Below are positions 11,226 to 23,549 of a stretch of 64,000 nt of DNA, in pieces. The first letter of the stretch is position 1. Each line of letters opens with the position of its first letter. The position numbers and the translations under genes are program-made. The notes beneath the pieces are model-generated. The model worked only from the letters and a program-made list of their open reading frames with translations, did not search any database and was not told the DNA's origin. The DNA lies in NCBI GenBank assembly GCA_028023455.1, contig JAQFVV010012545.1:2817001-2881000 (forward strand), given 5' to 3'. This DNA comes from Epiperipatus broadwayi (taxonomy: Eukaryota; Onychophora; Udeonychophora; Euonychophora; Peripatidae).

Positions 11226-12880
11226 TTCAATCTCTTCTTGTTACTCCCAACATGCATCTCTCTATACTTCTTTGAGTGGTCTGAAGTTTCTGTATTGCTC
11301 TTCTATTAAGTGTCCAAGTCTCAGATCCATAAGTAAGAACTGGTAAAACACATTTTTTAAAAACCTTCCTTTTCAAACACATAGGCCTATTTCCTTTTAG
11401 TATCAAGTTATTTCTACCAAAAGCACTCCAACCAAGTTTAATTCTATGATTAATTTCATCCATTATGTTTCCATCTGTATTAATAATCTGACCAAGGTAT
11501 TTGTAACTGTTAACTTCTTCTAATTCATCATAATCAATCTTTATTTTCATATTTTGAGCAAATTGATTAAACATTACTTTAGTCTTTTTAACATTTATCT
11601 TTAGTCCTACTTTCATCTGATATCTCCTGCAACTCTGAAGCATTATTTGCAAAACAACTATATCATCTGAAAAATCTAAATGACTTAAATAATCTCCATT
11701 TACTTTCACTCCTTTAGTTTCCTATTTTAATCCACAAAATACTTCTTGTAGCACTACTGTAAAAAGTTTTGGAGATATGAAGTCACCTTGTCTTACACCC
11801 TTTTCAATGTTGACTTTCCCAGTATCATTATGTAATTTAATTGTTGTTGTTGCATTTTTATAAATATTCTTTAAAATATGACAATATCCTGGATCTATAC
11901 CTTGATGATTCATGTTTATAGAATCAAATGCTTTTCATAATCTACAAATCTAAAATGTAATGGCAACTCATATTCATTTGCCCTTTCTATAACTTCTCTC
12001 AATACCTGGATATGATCTACTGTACTAAAACCACTTTTAAATCCAGCTTGTTCTCTTGGTTGGTGGAAATCCAATGTTCTCTGTAGATGAGTTGTAATTA
12101 TCTTGGTAAAATTTTTGTATAAAACTGATAAAAGGCCGATGGGTCTGTAATTTCTAATATCTTCTTTATCACCTTTTTTAAATATTAATATTATTATTGT
12201 ATTCTTCAAATCATCTGGTACATCTTTATCATTTAGACATATGGTATATAACTTTGCTAAAATTTTTCTATTTTTTTACCTGCTTCTTTTAATACATCAA
12301 TTATAATTCCATCATTACCTAGAGCCTTTCCTTTTTTCATACATTTAATTGCATGTCTCACTTCTTCATTTAAAATTCTGGGCAATTCGGATGATGTAAT
12401 AGATATAGGAGGTACTTGTTCTTTATTGCTATATAATACTTGATAAAAGTCTTCTACCCATTTCATGATGTCATCTCTCTTTTTAGTAAAAATTTCATCT
12501 TTTCTTCTTATTGCAGATATAAATTTCCTACCAATACCAAAATGTTGTTTTACATTCTTGAGACTTTAATTTTCTTCAACAGCTTTCCTTGTTAGTTCAC
12601 AGTTATACTTTCTTTACAGAATTTATACTTTCTTATATCATTTTCAACTCTTTTCCACCCTATTTTACAAAATTTGAGATATTCACTTCTTTTAAATGTA
12701 TCATTTTTGTATTTCTTCATATTACTTCTTTTCTTCATAAATTCTCTAGTCTCAGTAGAAATTTTATTGGTCAATTGCTGTTTTTTTCTGCCAGTTATCT
12801 TTGTTGCAGTTTTTACAAGTGTATCAGTTATTTTCATATTAATTTCATTCAAATCTGAATCATGTTTCTGAAGATTAGGA
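11226..12880 (-). pseudogene. Reverse transcriptase domain of LINE copy B
   Basis: The polyprotein resumes with a linker (12592-12852), then 'GNDGI' (about 12310), 'NYRPIGLLSV' (about 12140) and 'QAGFKSGFSTVDH' (about 12040). Next comes motif A, degraded to 'FVDYEKHLIL' (the second part of the usual FxDYEKAFD is lost near 11925), followed by 'GVRQGD' (11782-11799). Motif C reads FSDD (11662-11673) instead of the usual FADD. The thumb 'YGSETWTLNRRAI' lies near 11300. In-frame stops and shifts at 11710-11720, 11913, 12220-12257 and 12470-12590 make it non-functional. Confidence 0.85.
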
Positions 12881-12923
12881 ATATCAACTGTAAATATTAT
12901 TTTTCTTAATAATTTTTGTCTCT

Positions 12924-13690
12924 CTAGTTTGCATTAACATGTATCTTACGTCTTACTAATCGATGATCACTTCCTGTGTTAAATTTATTAAGAACATTAC
13001 AATCTTGAAATATGTATTTTCTGTTAGTCAAAATATAATCCAATTCTGCTGTACCTTCATTTGGATGCTTCCATGTCCATTTCCTTTTAACATTTTTCTC
13101 AAAAAAAAAATTCATAATATTTTTCTTTTTCTGCAAACTCCATAAGTCTATGTCCTCTCTCATTTCTATTACCATAACCAAAATTATCTACAGCACTTTC
13201 ATCTTTCATTTGTTTACCAATTTTAGCATTAAAGTCTCCCATAACAATTTTAAAATGTTGTTTACTCTGATCAAAAGCCTTTTGTACATCCATATAAAAA
13301 ATCTTCTACTACTTCATCACTATGAGAACTTGTTGGGGCATAAACCTGAATTATCTGCATTTGGTATCTGCTATTAAGTTATATAACTAATTTTGCCACT
13401 CTGTCTGATACACCATCAATCTCCATAATGTTGTTCTTCCACTTTTTATTTATAATGAATCCTACTCCACTTGTATTTCCAATATTTGTGCCTTTAAAAT
13501 AGAGTGCATGTCCACTTTTTAAATCAATTGTCTCTTCACCTTTTCTTCTAACTTCACAAAGTCCAATAATGTCCCATTTAATATAAGACAGTTCTTCTAA
13601 TTCTTGCAATCTTCCTTCACTTGAAAGTGATCTGCAGTTGTAAGTACCTAAATAAAGTCATCAACAAATGGCAGCCTGAGCCTGCAATCA
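12924..13690 (-). pseudogene. AP-type endonuclease domain of LINE copy B
   Basis: Three minus-strand frames join to make an exonuclease-endonuclease-phosphatase domain, which nicks target DNA to prime reverse transcription. Visible landmarks, in order, are the N-terminal 'TYNCRSL'-like start near 13640, 'DIIGLCEVRR' (about 13560), 'MGDFNAKIG' (13216-13242), 'LDYILTN' (about 13020-13040) and the catalytic 'SDH' (12963-12971). All key motifs survive, but frameshifts near 13300 and 13110-13180 separate them. Confidence 0.82.
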
Positions 13691-14125
13691 GGGTATTCTT
13701 ATCACCCTCTGCCTTTGGCCACCAACCGCTGCTTTGGTTGGTGACTTTACAGCCTCCTGGAAATAAGGACCACAATTTATTTTTGTCTGTCATAATTGTG
13801 TATATGTATTGGAAAAATATTTATCATTTACACAAACATTCATTCTGCCTTATCAGGCAACTGAGAAGAAAGACCATGGTGTTTCTTGATCTTAAACTCA
13901 GAGCTAAAAAGTCCATAAACTCACTATACAGGCTAATGCATGTTGGTGAGCAGCCCACTCATGTCCGTATACTATAGGAATAATCACATAGTAATAACAG
14001 TTGCAATGACAAGAATGTATGGAATGGACACTAAGAATTTGCCCTGCTTGGTTCCTTTAAGGTCTCCAAGAGGAATCAAAGGGTCTCCTTTCAGTTAATA
14101 GCAAATTCCTTTCTGCAGCCATACA

Positions 14126-14700
14126 ACATGTATATACCTATATATGTGTACGTTATATATATATTTAGCATGCATATACATATACACACGTCTATATATG
14201 TAAAAACTATAAATACCCACTATAAATATACTATATGTAAGTTCCAAATTTACATATATATATATATATCTGTGTTAAAATGCATATAATAATATCGCTT
14301 GATATTATCCACAAACTTCATCATCAGTGACATAGTTTGGAACAAAATTTTATAAGTATAAGAACATTATGTAAAATAAATATATATGTGTGTATATACT
14401 ATCCATTGTATTATGATTGTAATTAAACTCTAACATTTACCATATCAGAATTTGATTCCAAGTTATATTTCCTTTTTTTTAAAAAATCTGCAAAGTAAAG
14501 TATATCAAGGATAATTAAACTCCTCAACTGGTTGAAACATTACCATTGTTCTCCCTGGTGCAATTTTTGTAATTATTCAACACTTGATTTTAGTAGTATT
14601 GAACATCATTCTATATTATAATATGATAAGTTGGTCATGATTTATTAGAAGTATAAGATTACAGAAAGAAATCCTAAAAAATCTGTAATTAAACTTTGTA
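14126..14700. other. AT-rich spacer with TA-rich microsatellites
   Basis: TATATA and ACATATATG-type runs lie at 14140-14280 and 14370-14400. No coding signal is visible. Confidence 0.5.
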
Positions 14701-15041
<341 letters not shown>

Positions 15042-15048
15042 TGATGAT

Positions 15049-16566
15049 TTATTACAAATTTATATTTACAAACAAAAAAAAATTCTAAAAAGTTGTATTT
15101 AAATTTTCCAAGTATAAAAAATATAAAAATGCAAAATAGATAATGGGCATAATGATTTTATTTTTATTAGCTTTTTGTGATAATACTATTGTAAAAAAAA
15201 AATTAACAAAATATTTGTTAAACAAATTGCAATTTTTAACAAATCTATAAAATATTTTCTTGAAATTGAAAATTGCTTTTATATTTATTAACTTATCACA
15301 AACTTGAGAATTTCTGCTGTTTGACTGAGTGTTATGACTGCAATAATTGCTGCTTCTGGGTTTCAAAAAATCTAAGTGTAAGCATAAAAGTATTTCTTTT
15401 TAAATAATTATAAAAAAATATTCTGTAAAAATAACTAGAAATAATTAATTACACTATGAAATTATGTAATTTTTCATTATTGTTGTAAAAAATAGAATAT
15501 GAAGTTCATAATATTCATATTAAAATAATCAACCAATCAGTGACCCCTAATTTTGTTGAGCTCTTTTCATTTTATTTTTTTAAAAACAGTTCTGTAGATT
15601 GACCTGTGAACTGCTGACATCTTCAGATTTTTTTGCAACTAATAAATCAATATATAGATTAATTCAAGTTTTTATCAGAAAATGGTCATAAATAGTCATA
15701 AAAATCCACTGAATGTTTTAAGTCCACAGCTCAGCAATGCTATTGCAGTATTATGTGTAGAACCAATTGGAGCATTAAGAAAGTTAAAACATGAATGTAT
15801 TAATGTGAAGACATCACAAATCTATTAAATTCTGTTATAAAATTTAAAATTGATTTATAATTTTAATTTATTGCAAATTTTATGGACTACCATATTAATA
15901 AAATGCATTAACATTCTTACTTCTATAGTTTTCTATTTGCTGTCACAGTTGATTTTGTTACCTTAAACATATTTGAATAAACTCAATATAAATATGTATA
16001 CTTTTGTTTTAAATAACTTATATAAGTGTCGTACAAAAATAATGATAAATATTTAAAAAAACTAGGCAAAAAATCTATTTTTTTTCAATTGTCATATTAG
16101 GTGAAAAATCTTTTTAAAGTAATTTTGCAAATGAGCTCAAGGTCAGTGAACAATCATTGATAAAGTAGCAGGACTAGATTATTTTGAAGTTCCTAGTGGC
16201 TGAAGAATACTGATATTTTCAGGTGTTTTAAAGTAGTAAATCAGTAATAAATTTTAATTTCATTTTTTATAACCAAATGAATGAAAAAACAGCAAAATAA
16301 TGCTACAGATGGCCACAGGAGAGTGAAAGAAAACTAAAAAGCCATTAATATCCTGACCAAAAATCTCCAAAAAAGGATTTCATAATTATTTGTAGAAAGA
16401 TTAAAATTAATATTAAATTTTATCTAGTATTATACGATATGTCTTTTAAAATTGTAAAAAAAAAAATATTCAGGCAAAAAATATTTATTTTATAACTTCA
16501 TTTGTCATCTGAGAATCAATGAACAATTAAAAATATTTTTTTAGTTACATTTATCATTAAGAGGAG
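15049..16566. other. Gene-free AT-rich DNA
   Basis: No gene, RNA or repeat partner was recognised. The minus-strand ORF at 15085-15366 has the low-complexity make-up of random AT-rich sequence. Confidence 0.5.
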
Positions 16567-16650
16567 TTGCCTTGGCAACAGTTTGAAATTGTTGATTGTA
16601 TTGATAATAGGATTGTCCAAGTGTTGACTGGTTTTTAAATATGTATATTA
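16567..16650 (+). repeat. Dispersed repeat, partner at 42.8 kb
   Basis: The words 'caacagtttgaaattgttga' and 'aagtgttgactggttttaaa' occur here and at 42801-42880, in the same order and orientation. Its class is unknown. Confidence 0.7.
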
Positions 16651-16734
16651 ATAAAATTAAACAGAATTAAATTTCTTGCAATTTTATTATATATATAAAA
16701 TTTGTTAGTAAGTTTAATTTTTTATAATAAGATA

Positions 16735-16870
16735 TTTAAAAAATAAGTAAATGGTTTAATTGCTCGGGAGTTCATAAGAAATTCGGGCACAGGAAGCACC
16801 AGATCTGAAATTGATCCAAGGATCTTACATTCCAAAATCTGACACTATACCATTATATTCATTCCCCTAG
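16735..16870. repeat. Probable SINE fragment
   Basis: The opening 'atggtttaattgctcgggag' resembles 45412 ('atggtttagttacttaggag') and the reverse complement of about 61760 ('agtttaatgcttaggag'). On the minus strand, 'taatggtatagtg' and 'ttggatcaatttc' are plausible pol III boxes. The element is too worn to orient firmly. Confidence 0.45.
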
Positions 16871-17489
16871 GGCAATAATAAGGTATTTTTAACATATATT
16901 ATGTATATTATAGCTTGGAACCGAGTGGACAGTCAAAACTTTTAGCTATTTTAAAATTACAGTATAACAAAATATAGCATTGTATAAAGTGCAGCAGATA
17001 AGTTATCATTGTTTTATATATATATATATTAGTAATAAATAATTAATTAAGGAACATTAACATGCTTAAAATAAATTTTGTCAATTTTTTTATAAAATTA
17101 CAATGGAAAGTGATTGTTTTACTGCTAAAGGCAAAAAGTTGAAAGCATTAGACAAAAAAAATAATAATTTGTGGGCACTTTTCTTACTAAGAAAACTGGA
17201 TAACTCACTGCTTCACATTTCTTTTCTTTCTTTCTCAATCTGGCTCTCTTTTGGGCAAAAAAACAATGTTTAATGTTATTTTTTTATTTTAACATTTTTA
17301 AATTTTCTAATTAAAACAAAAACACATATTTTAGAAGTGCAGTAGAATATATAAGATAGGCAGCAATAAATACTAACTAGTTCGAAAACAATTTCTATTA
17401 CAATATTTTAATAAAAATGTATTAATGTATATATAATGAATTCAAATTTATGTTCATATCTTTTAGCTGCAAAACTCTTCACTTTCCAC

Positions 17490-17531
17490 ACACACACACA
17501 CACATATATATGTATGTGTGTGTGTGTGTGT
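17490..17531. repeat. CA/TG microsatellite
   Basis: A (CA)n run, a short TATATATG bridge and a (TG)n run together form a perfect-looking hairpin. The small minus-strand ORF covering it is spurious. Confidence 0.9.
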
Positions 17532-17757
17532 TTTAAAATATAATATATAGAGTATATGAGCACAGATTTTCACACGACCCACCACTCTCCACACTATCTC
17601 ATATATGATACACTTGAACACATATATGTTGAAAAGATAAATAATCACCAATATACGTATTTCATGCTAAATTAGCAATTATCAGTTGGTCCAGATTACC
17701 ATCCTTACACATCTATGATATAAGTGCTCAGATATATATTATATTTAAAATATAACA
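17532..17757. mobile_element. Foldback element related to 46.98-47.27 kb
   Basis: The outer ends 'ttttaaaatataatatat' and 'atatattatatttaaaa' are inverted copies. The segment 17590-17690 ('ctatctcatatatgatacac' through 'atacgtatttcatgct' to 'cagttggtccag') aligns with the inverted right arm and loop of the foldback at 46.98-47.27 kb. It is a diverged second copy of that family. Confidence 0.55.
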
Positions 17758-19335
17758 TTTATAGTGTTAAACAAAATAACTGTAATGCAAATGATGAATT
17801 TTATGAACAGAAATGCATTATATGGAAATATGATCTATTTATTCAGCATAATAGTGGCTGTCCTAATTTTGCATGAAAAGAAAAAGTCTCAGATTATCCA
17901 ATATTGGATAAACAGCTGTTAATCTATGAAAAAAAAAACAAATAAATCTTACTTACAAAAAATATGGTTGTTGACAGTTTTATCAATAGTGGATAACGCA
18001 TATATATTCAAGCATAAAAAAATCAGAATTGATATTATTAAAAACATTAATAAACAGAGTTTGAACATACACACACACACACAGAAGCATATATATATAT
18101 ATATAATTTTATATCTGATTACAATTTAAGTATTATTGTTTGCATATATACGTGACAAAAATGTAATAAAAATATGCTTTAATGCTTAACTTTATAAATA
18201 AAAATAAAGTTTTATTGTTTATTTCCAAACATATTACACATTATGTTTTCCTGATGGTTTGTAATGATTTTTAGTTTAGTTGTATTACTATTTTCATTAT
18301 TGAATGTCTTTAAAAAATGTAACTTTATTTAAAATATTACACATGATGCATATATATTATATATAGTAGCATTTGGAACAGATCCAAAACTATGTAGTGT
18401 AAATTAAAATAATCAATATATTCTAGATGGTATTATCACTAGATTAGTGATTGATTATTGTCTCTCATCAATGAGGAACATTGGATTTGCATTTACATAT
18501 CCAAAAGATATGTTTACTTTCTTTTACATTAACCAAGTACCTGATATAGATTTGAAATATCTTAAGTTTTAAACCCAAATTAATTTCTTGGATAAGATAT
18601 ATAAAAACGTAGCTGCAGAATGAAAATCAACATCCAAAAACAAGTCTGGATATTAGAATATGATATTACTGTAAATTATCCATTGATTACCCAATCTGAC
18701 AATAGATGGCTTTTAGTAAAATAAATGAACTGTGTTATCTACCATTTCTAATGTCGATTCTTATAAATAAAAAAATAATGTAATGCTTTTTAAAATATGT
18801 ATCAGTATATTTAGATTTCCTGTGCATAAAATGCTCTGTGTGATTTAATGGGCAGTGAAAGGGCAAACAATAACACTTTGATCATTATCAGAATTATAAC
18901 GATTTATTTTTGCATCAGAGTTTTAGAGACACTATAGTTTTTATTCCATCATTTACATTCTTAAATGATCAACGCAAATAAAAGTGATTATTACATCTAG
19001 GTAGGGAATAAAAAGATATACTTTACTTAAAAAAAACATCAACTCTGTTTTTGCTTTAAAATTATTTTATTTCTCTAAATGACAAAATAAATGAAAAAAC
19101 ATACAGAAATAATAAAACCAAGATTGTTTTCAGTTAGTTAAAAACAATACTGTAGGCTGATCTGAACAAAATATATCTTCCAAATTAATTATAACTAAGA
19201 ATAAATGTCATTTATGTATGTATGCATATATCCATATTTATTTTCAAGAAATAAAATTATTTTTCAGTTGTTAATTAATATTTAGTGAAAAATCGCAGGA
19301 AAAAGTTAAGGTAAATCTTGAATATTTCATTAAAA
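17758..19335. other. Gene-free AT-rich DNA
   Basis: There are short CA and TA runs at 18068-18110. A fragment of the 9.9/10.3 kb direct repeat lies near 18285-18340. Nothing else was recognised. Confidence 0.5.
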
Positions 19336-19348
19336 TATATATTTATAT

Positions 19349-19434
19349 CACATGATCACTATTTCTTATGCTAGAACATAACTGTTATTCGGGCATCCAT
19401 TGATTGCTCTGGTTGGCACTGAGTGGCACTACTG
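19349..19434 (+). mobile_element. Foldback element, internally deleted copy
   Basis: The leader 'cacatgatcactatttctta' is joined directly to the right arm ('gggcatccattgattgctct...ggcactactgta'), so the left arm and loop are missing. Flanking copies of 'tatatatttatat' at 19336-19348 and 19435-19447 could be a 13-bp target duplication, though the word is low in complexity. The usual 3' end 'gttttgcctttgttt' is absent. Confidence 0.7.
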
Positions 19435-19447
19435 TATATATTTATAT

Positions 19448-22400
19448 AAAAGTAGCTCAGTTTGAAAAGAAAGATTTTACAAGCAAAAGCTGCAAAATGA
19501 TTAATAAATTTGGTAAAACAGTATTTCAATATCTAATTCTCAGAACATGTTTTAAATGCTTTCAAAATGCTATACAATTTAAATAATACCAATAGCCTCT
19601 ACCTCTTCCACATATAGATGTACACGCACACACACAAACAATTAATTCTATAACGATAAATAATACAAAAAGAGCAAAGCACATTTAAAGTTAGCAACAA
19701 ACTAGAAATAAAAAAATGACATGGAGTATAAATATACAAGTTGATAAAGTTTAGAAATATTTCAGAAGCACTTATTATACCCTGTAATTAAAAAAAATAT
19801 GATGTTCAAACATCCAAATAACAAGTTAACACAACAGTTCCAACCATCTTAGAAAATTGTCTTTTTTTACTTTAATTTAATTAGTTGAGAGCTGATTCAG
19901 AAATCCCTAGTTTTTGAGTCCTACCAGTCTACATATACTAAACAATATCATATGGCAATAAATTTCATTTACAATAAATAAAAAATTGTTTTTATATCTA
20001 AATATTTTTAATAACATAATAGAATTGAAAGTTTTGAATTGCTTCTTTCAAAATCTTGCAGCCTACAATCTAGTAATATTAGCAGTAGAAGAAAAAGTAA
20101 TCTCAAATCCAAGTTTAATGAGAGGAAATCTTATCACCTTTTAATCCTGTTCATAAAAAATACACAACAAAAATAAGAAATATTTTTAAAGTGAAAAAAC
20201 AATCTGCTTATTAAACAATGCATTAAAGACTCATTAACTATTGATGTGTTTACACTTGTAAATAAGTAAATTATTCCTTCTTGCACGCATGCACACGGAC
20301 TCTCTTTATTTTTAATTATATGCATCGTCAGTTTCTTGCATTTCTATTACATTATAGTTTGATAAATATTTTAAATATTATCCCACAAATATAATAAAAT
20401 ATTTATGTGCAATTAATAAAATTGCATTTATAAATTCCCATTCAACCTCATTAATATTGAATTAAATATATTAACAATAAAACTATATATATATATATAT
20501 ATTATAAAATAACGATCATTTAAAGTTTGTACCACATACATGAGCCTAATTATTTTTAAGTAATTATAAACAATGGGCTTGTAGTTGAACTAAATTTTGG
20601 TATTGATATTTGGGTGGCTGTAATTCTTTATATATACTGAAAACCAATGTGATATAACTGAGTATAAATATACATACTACTGACACAACATAATTTGATC
20701 TTTCAGCTTATTACAATAAAAAAAAAAACGTGTACTTCTTTTTCTTTTGTAGCATCCATTAAGCATGAACAGTCAGTAGTTACCAGATGGGAGTGCAAAT
20801 TATTTTTATCTCCAAACAAGTTTCTGGATTTTGCCTTTATCTATGATGATTTGATGCATAACATCTAAAATTATAGCTGCATTGGTAACAGATTTAAGCT
20901 AAAATCCTGATACCTTTTTTGTTTTGCCAATTATAACATGTATAGTGATTGACTGCTTATACTCTCTTTGAAGTCTGAAGTTGATTGCATTATATCTGAA
21001 ATCTGTTTAAAACATTTTAAAATGTCATTTATGACTTTTTATATTGCTACCCACCTTTCAACTAAAAACATGTTTTCCATTGTTTTCTGTGTGTTTTCAA
21101 AAACATTTGATTTTCTCATTTTGTTTTCATTTTTTCTAATTATTCATGACCTCCATGGATAGTAGGTTGTTTTTAAAATTGTAGCTTTGTAATTTTAAGC
21201 ACCATCCTTTAAGTGCTTTTAAATGCATATTTTTGTCCTTTATATCTTGTAACTAATCAACCTTATTCCTAAAAAATAAGGCAGTGTGATTTACCAAGAC
21301 TTCTCTCCTATTTACTGTAATGAAAAAATGAAATTTCAAGTTTGTACTTTATATGAATACACACTATAGACTTTGTAATTTTTATGCAAATACTGAATAT
21401 AAAAATTATGTTCATTTTCATCTTTAAAATTCCAAAAGCTACTTATACAAGTCTTTTCAATTTTTCTTACAGAATCAAAATGCTCTAAATAATTAAGTAA
21501 ATGAGCAATGTAAATTATTCAACATTGTACATCTGTGCCTAATAGATATTCTAAATAGGAGGCACATACCATTATATGATTTGCATATATATTTATTTAT
21601 CTCCATTTTGGTCAATTTTTACTGACAGTGATGCCATGCAAGTAAAACCTTTATTTTTTAAGTTACTCATGTGTCTGTGCATTTTTGCAAACCATAACTA
21701 TGATATGGAAATGTTGGATGTGTATTAGATAAGCTGAAAATTAAACAATACATTCCACATGTTTATAAATGTTAATTACATTTGCATATCAGTTATATTT
21801 TGGAGTCAAGAAAAACAATTTAAATTTTTTCAACAATAACCAACTTCTCATCAGGAGAGCTATAGTCAATAGAGTACTTGATGGTTGATAGAGTCTTTGA
21901 ATTGGTTTTGTCAAAAAAACAAAGTTAGATTATTATATATTTGTATGTCATACCTTATCTAAAAAAAAAAAAAACATGTAGAAAATGAAATTTCATTATT
22001 TTAAAGGCAGATTAAAAGTCTTTCATTAAAAATGACAGAACAAATTTTGAGATTTTAGAAAGTGATAATAATTAATAATAACTGTAGGAATGTTAACTTC
22101 TCTACCCAAAAGTAGATACAGTAATTAAATAATATCATAATATTGATCTTCATCAGTTCCTCTACACTGTTTTATCTTTTTCATTAATCAATTCATTCTA
22201 ATGTTTCAATATTTAGAGTTACATCATAAACTTTAATGTACATTATTAGAATACTTAATAACTATATACATTTTTATATCTTTAAACTTTTACACTCTAT
22301 ATTTATTTTTTAATGTAATCAAATTAAAATATATTTTTAAAATCTATTTCTATTTATCTATAAAAGTTGTACTAAAATTTTTTTTAAATCGAACATTTAT

Positions 22401-23304
22401 TTCCATTAGTTATTACATTCAAAATGGAAGATACACTTTCTTCAGTCAAATATTAATTAAATATGTTATTAAAAATCTATAGTGAATTGTATTCTATTTC
22501 TAAACTGTAAAATAATGTATCCATAATATTGCAACATAAAATTGTTCAAAATATTTTTTTAAAAAAGGAATACCACACACAAATGGCACCATTTTTTTTT
22601 TACACAAAGAACAAAAATGGAAGCAAATAGAAGACAAAAGTGCCATCTTGTGACAAATTCATAAAAATAGGAACTTTTAACACATTCTATATTAGGAACT
22701 GGATGACATAAAAAAAGGGAAGACTAATTTGGGAAAGACAATTTTTGAAATTTGAGGTTTGTCCTGCAAACATTAAGTTTTTTGGTAAATAAGAGTCCTT
22801 TTGTAAAATGTATATTTTATTTTTTACAACCCATTTATTAAAATAAAAATATGATAAGTAAAAATTGAATACAATAATTTTTCATATACTGTATATGATA
22901 TTTTTATTATTTAAACAATTTATTTTATGATCATGATCCATGATGTAAATATGTAAAAATATATACAGTTATAACGATAACTTTTATAGACACATGCATG
23001 TGTACCCATATATATGCCACTACCACCTAAAAATATCACTGATGTTATTTAATATCTTAGACATCATGTGTAGTCACAACAATCACCAGATTTCTTTACA
23101 GGAACATTTCACCTAGTGATCTTTCTCTTCATAAATGCTTTCTACTTAGTTTTACATATGTGTAAACAAAAAAAAAAAACAGCAACAAACATTTGACACA
23201 CACATATTGCATAAATACATACTTTAATAAAATTGTTCATAATCATAAATTAGAAAATGAAACATAACTATGACTAGAGTATTTAGTTTTATATACTGAC
23301 CAAC
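19448..23304. other. Gene-free AT-rich DNA
   Basis: About 3.9 kb shows no recognisable gene. A TA run lies at 20486-20502, with A-tracts near 20720, 21960 and 22600. Small ORFs here (for example 20968-21162 and 20134-20325) are rich in Phe, Ile and Asn and show no motif. Confidence 0.5.
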
Positions 23305-23320
23305 AATGTGCACTGAACAT

Positions 23321-23533
23321 CACATGATCACTATCTCTATACTAGCACATTATTGTTGTAAACAAAGGCAAAACTCCATACAGTAGTGCCACCCTGTGCC
23401 AAACAGAGTAATCAATGGATGCCAGAAGGCTTGTGCACTAGATAGGGATTTTATGCACAAGCCTTCTGGCATCCATTGATTACTCTGTTTGGCACAGGGT
23501 GGCACTACTGTATGGAGAGTGTTGCCTTTGTTT
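23321..23533 (+). mobile_element. Foldback element, copy with 16-bp target duplication
   Basis: The leader 'cacatgatcactatctctat' is at 23321-23360. Two near-perfect arms follow ('caaaggcaaaactccatac...ccagaaggcttgtgca' and its inversion), with a loop of only a few bases. The 3' end is 'ttgcctttgttt'. The 16-bp word 'aatgtgcactgaacat' stands exactly at 23305-23320 and again at 23534-23549. This is the cleanest target duplication of the family and the youngest-looking copy. Confidence 0.93.
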
Positions 23534-23549
23534 AATGTGCACTGAACAT

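Larger units (their letters stand above)
10905..14125 (-). mobile_element. RTE-type LINE (copy B), fragmented
   Basis: This is a non-LTR retrotransposon of the RTE kind, of the type often annotated in molluscs as 'craniofacial development protein 2-like' endonuclease-reverse transcriptase. It reads from about 14125 down to a CAA/CATC-rich tail at 10913-10940. A GC-richer 5' leader (13690-14125) precedes the endonuclease, then the reverse transcriptase, then the C-terminal block ending with RDCKRP. Its frame is broken into at least eight pieces, so it is dead, but it has decayed far less than copy A. The leader end is judged by base composition and copy comparison, and no target duplication was confirmed. 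Confidence 0.88.

Noticed and set aside
13621-13977. 118-codon + strand ORF
   Set aside because: It lies antisense to the 5' leader of LINE copy B, which also matches LINE copy A in part. The frame has no protein features.
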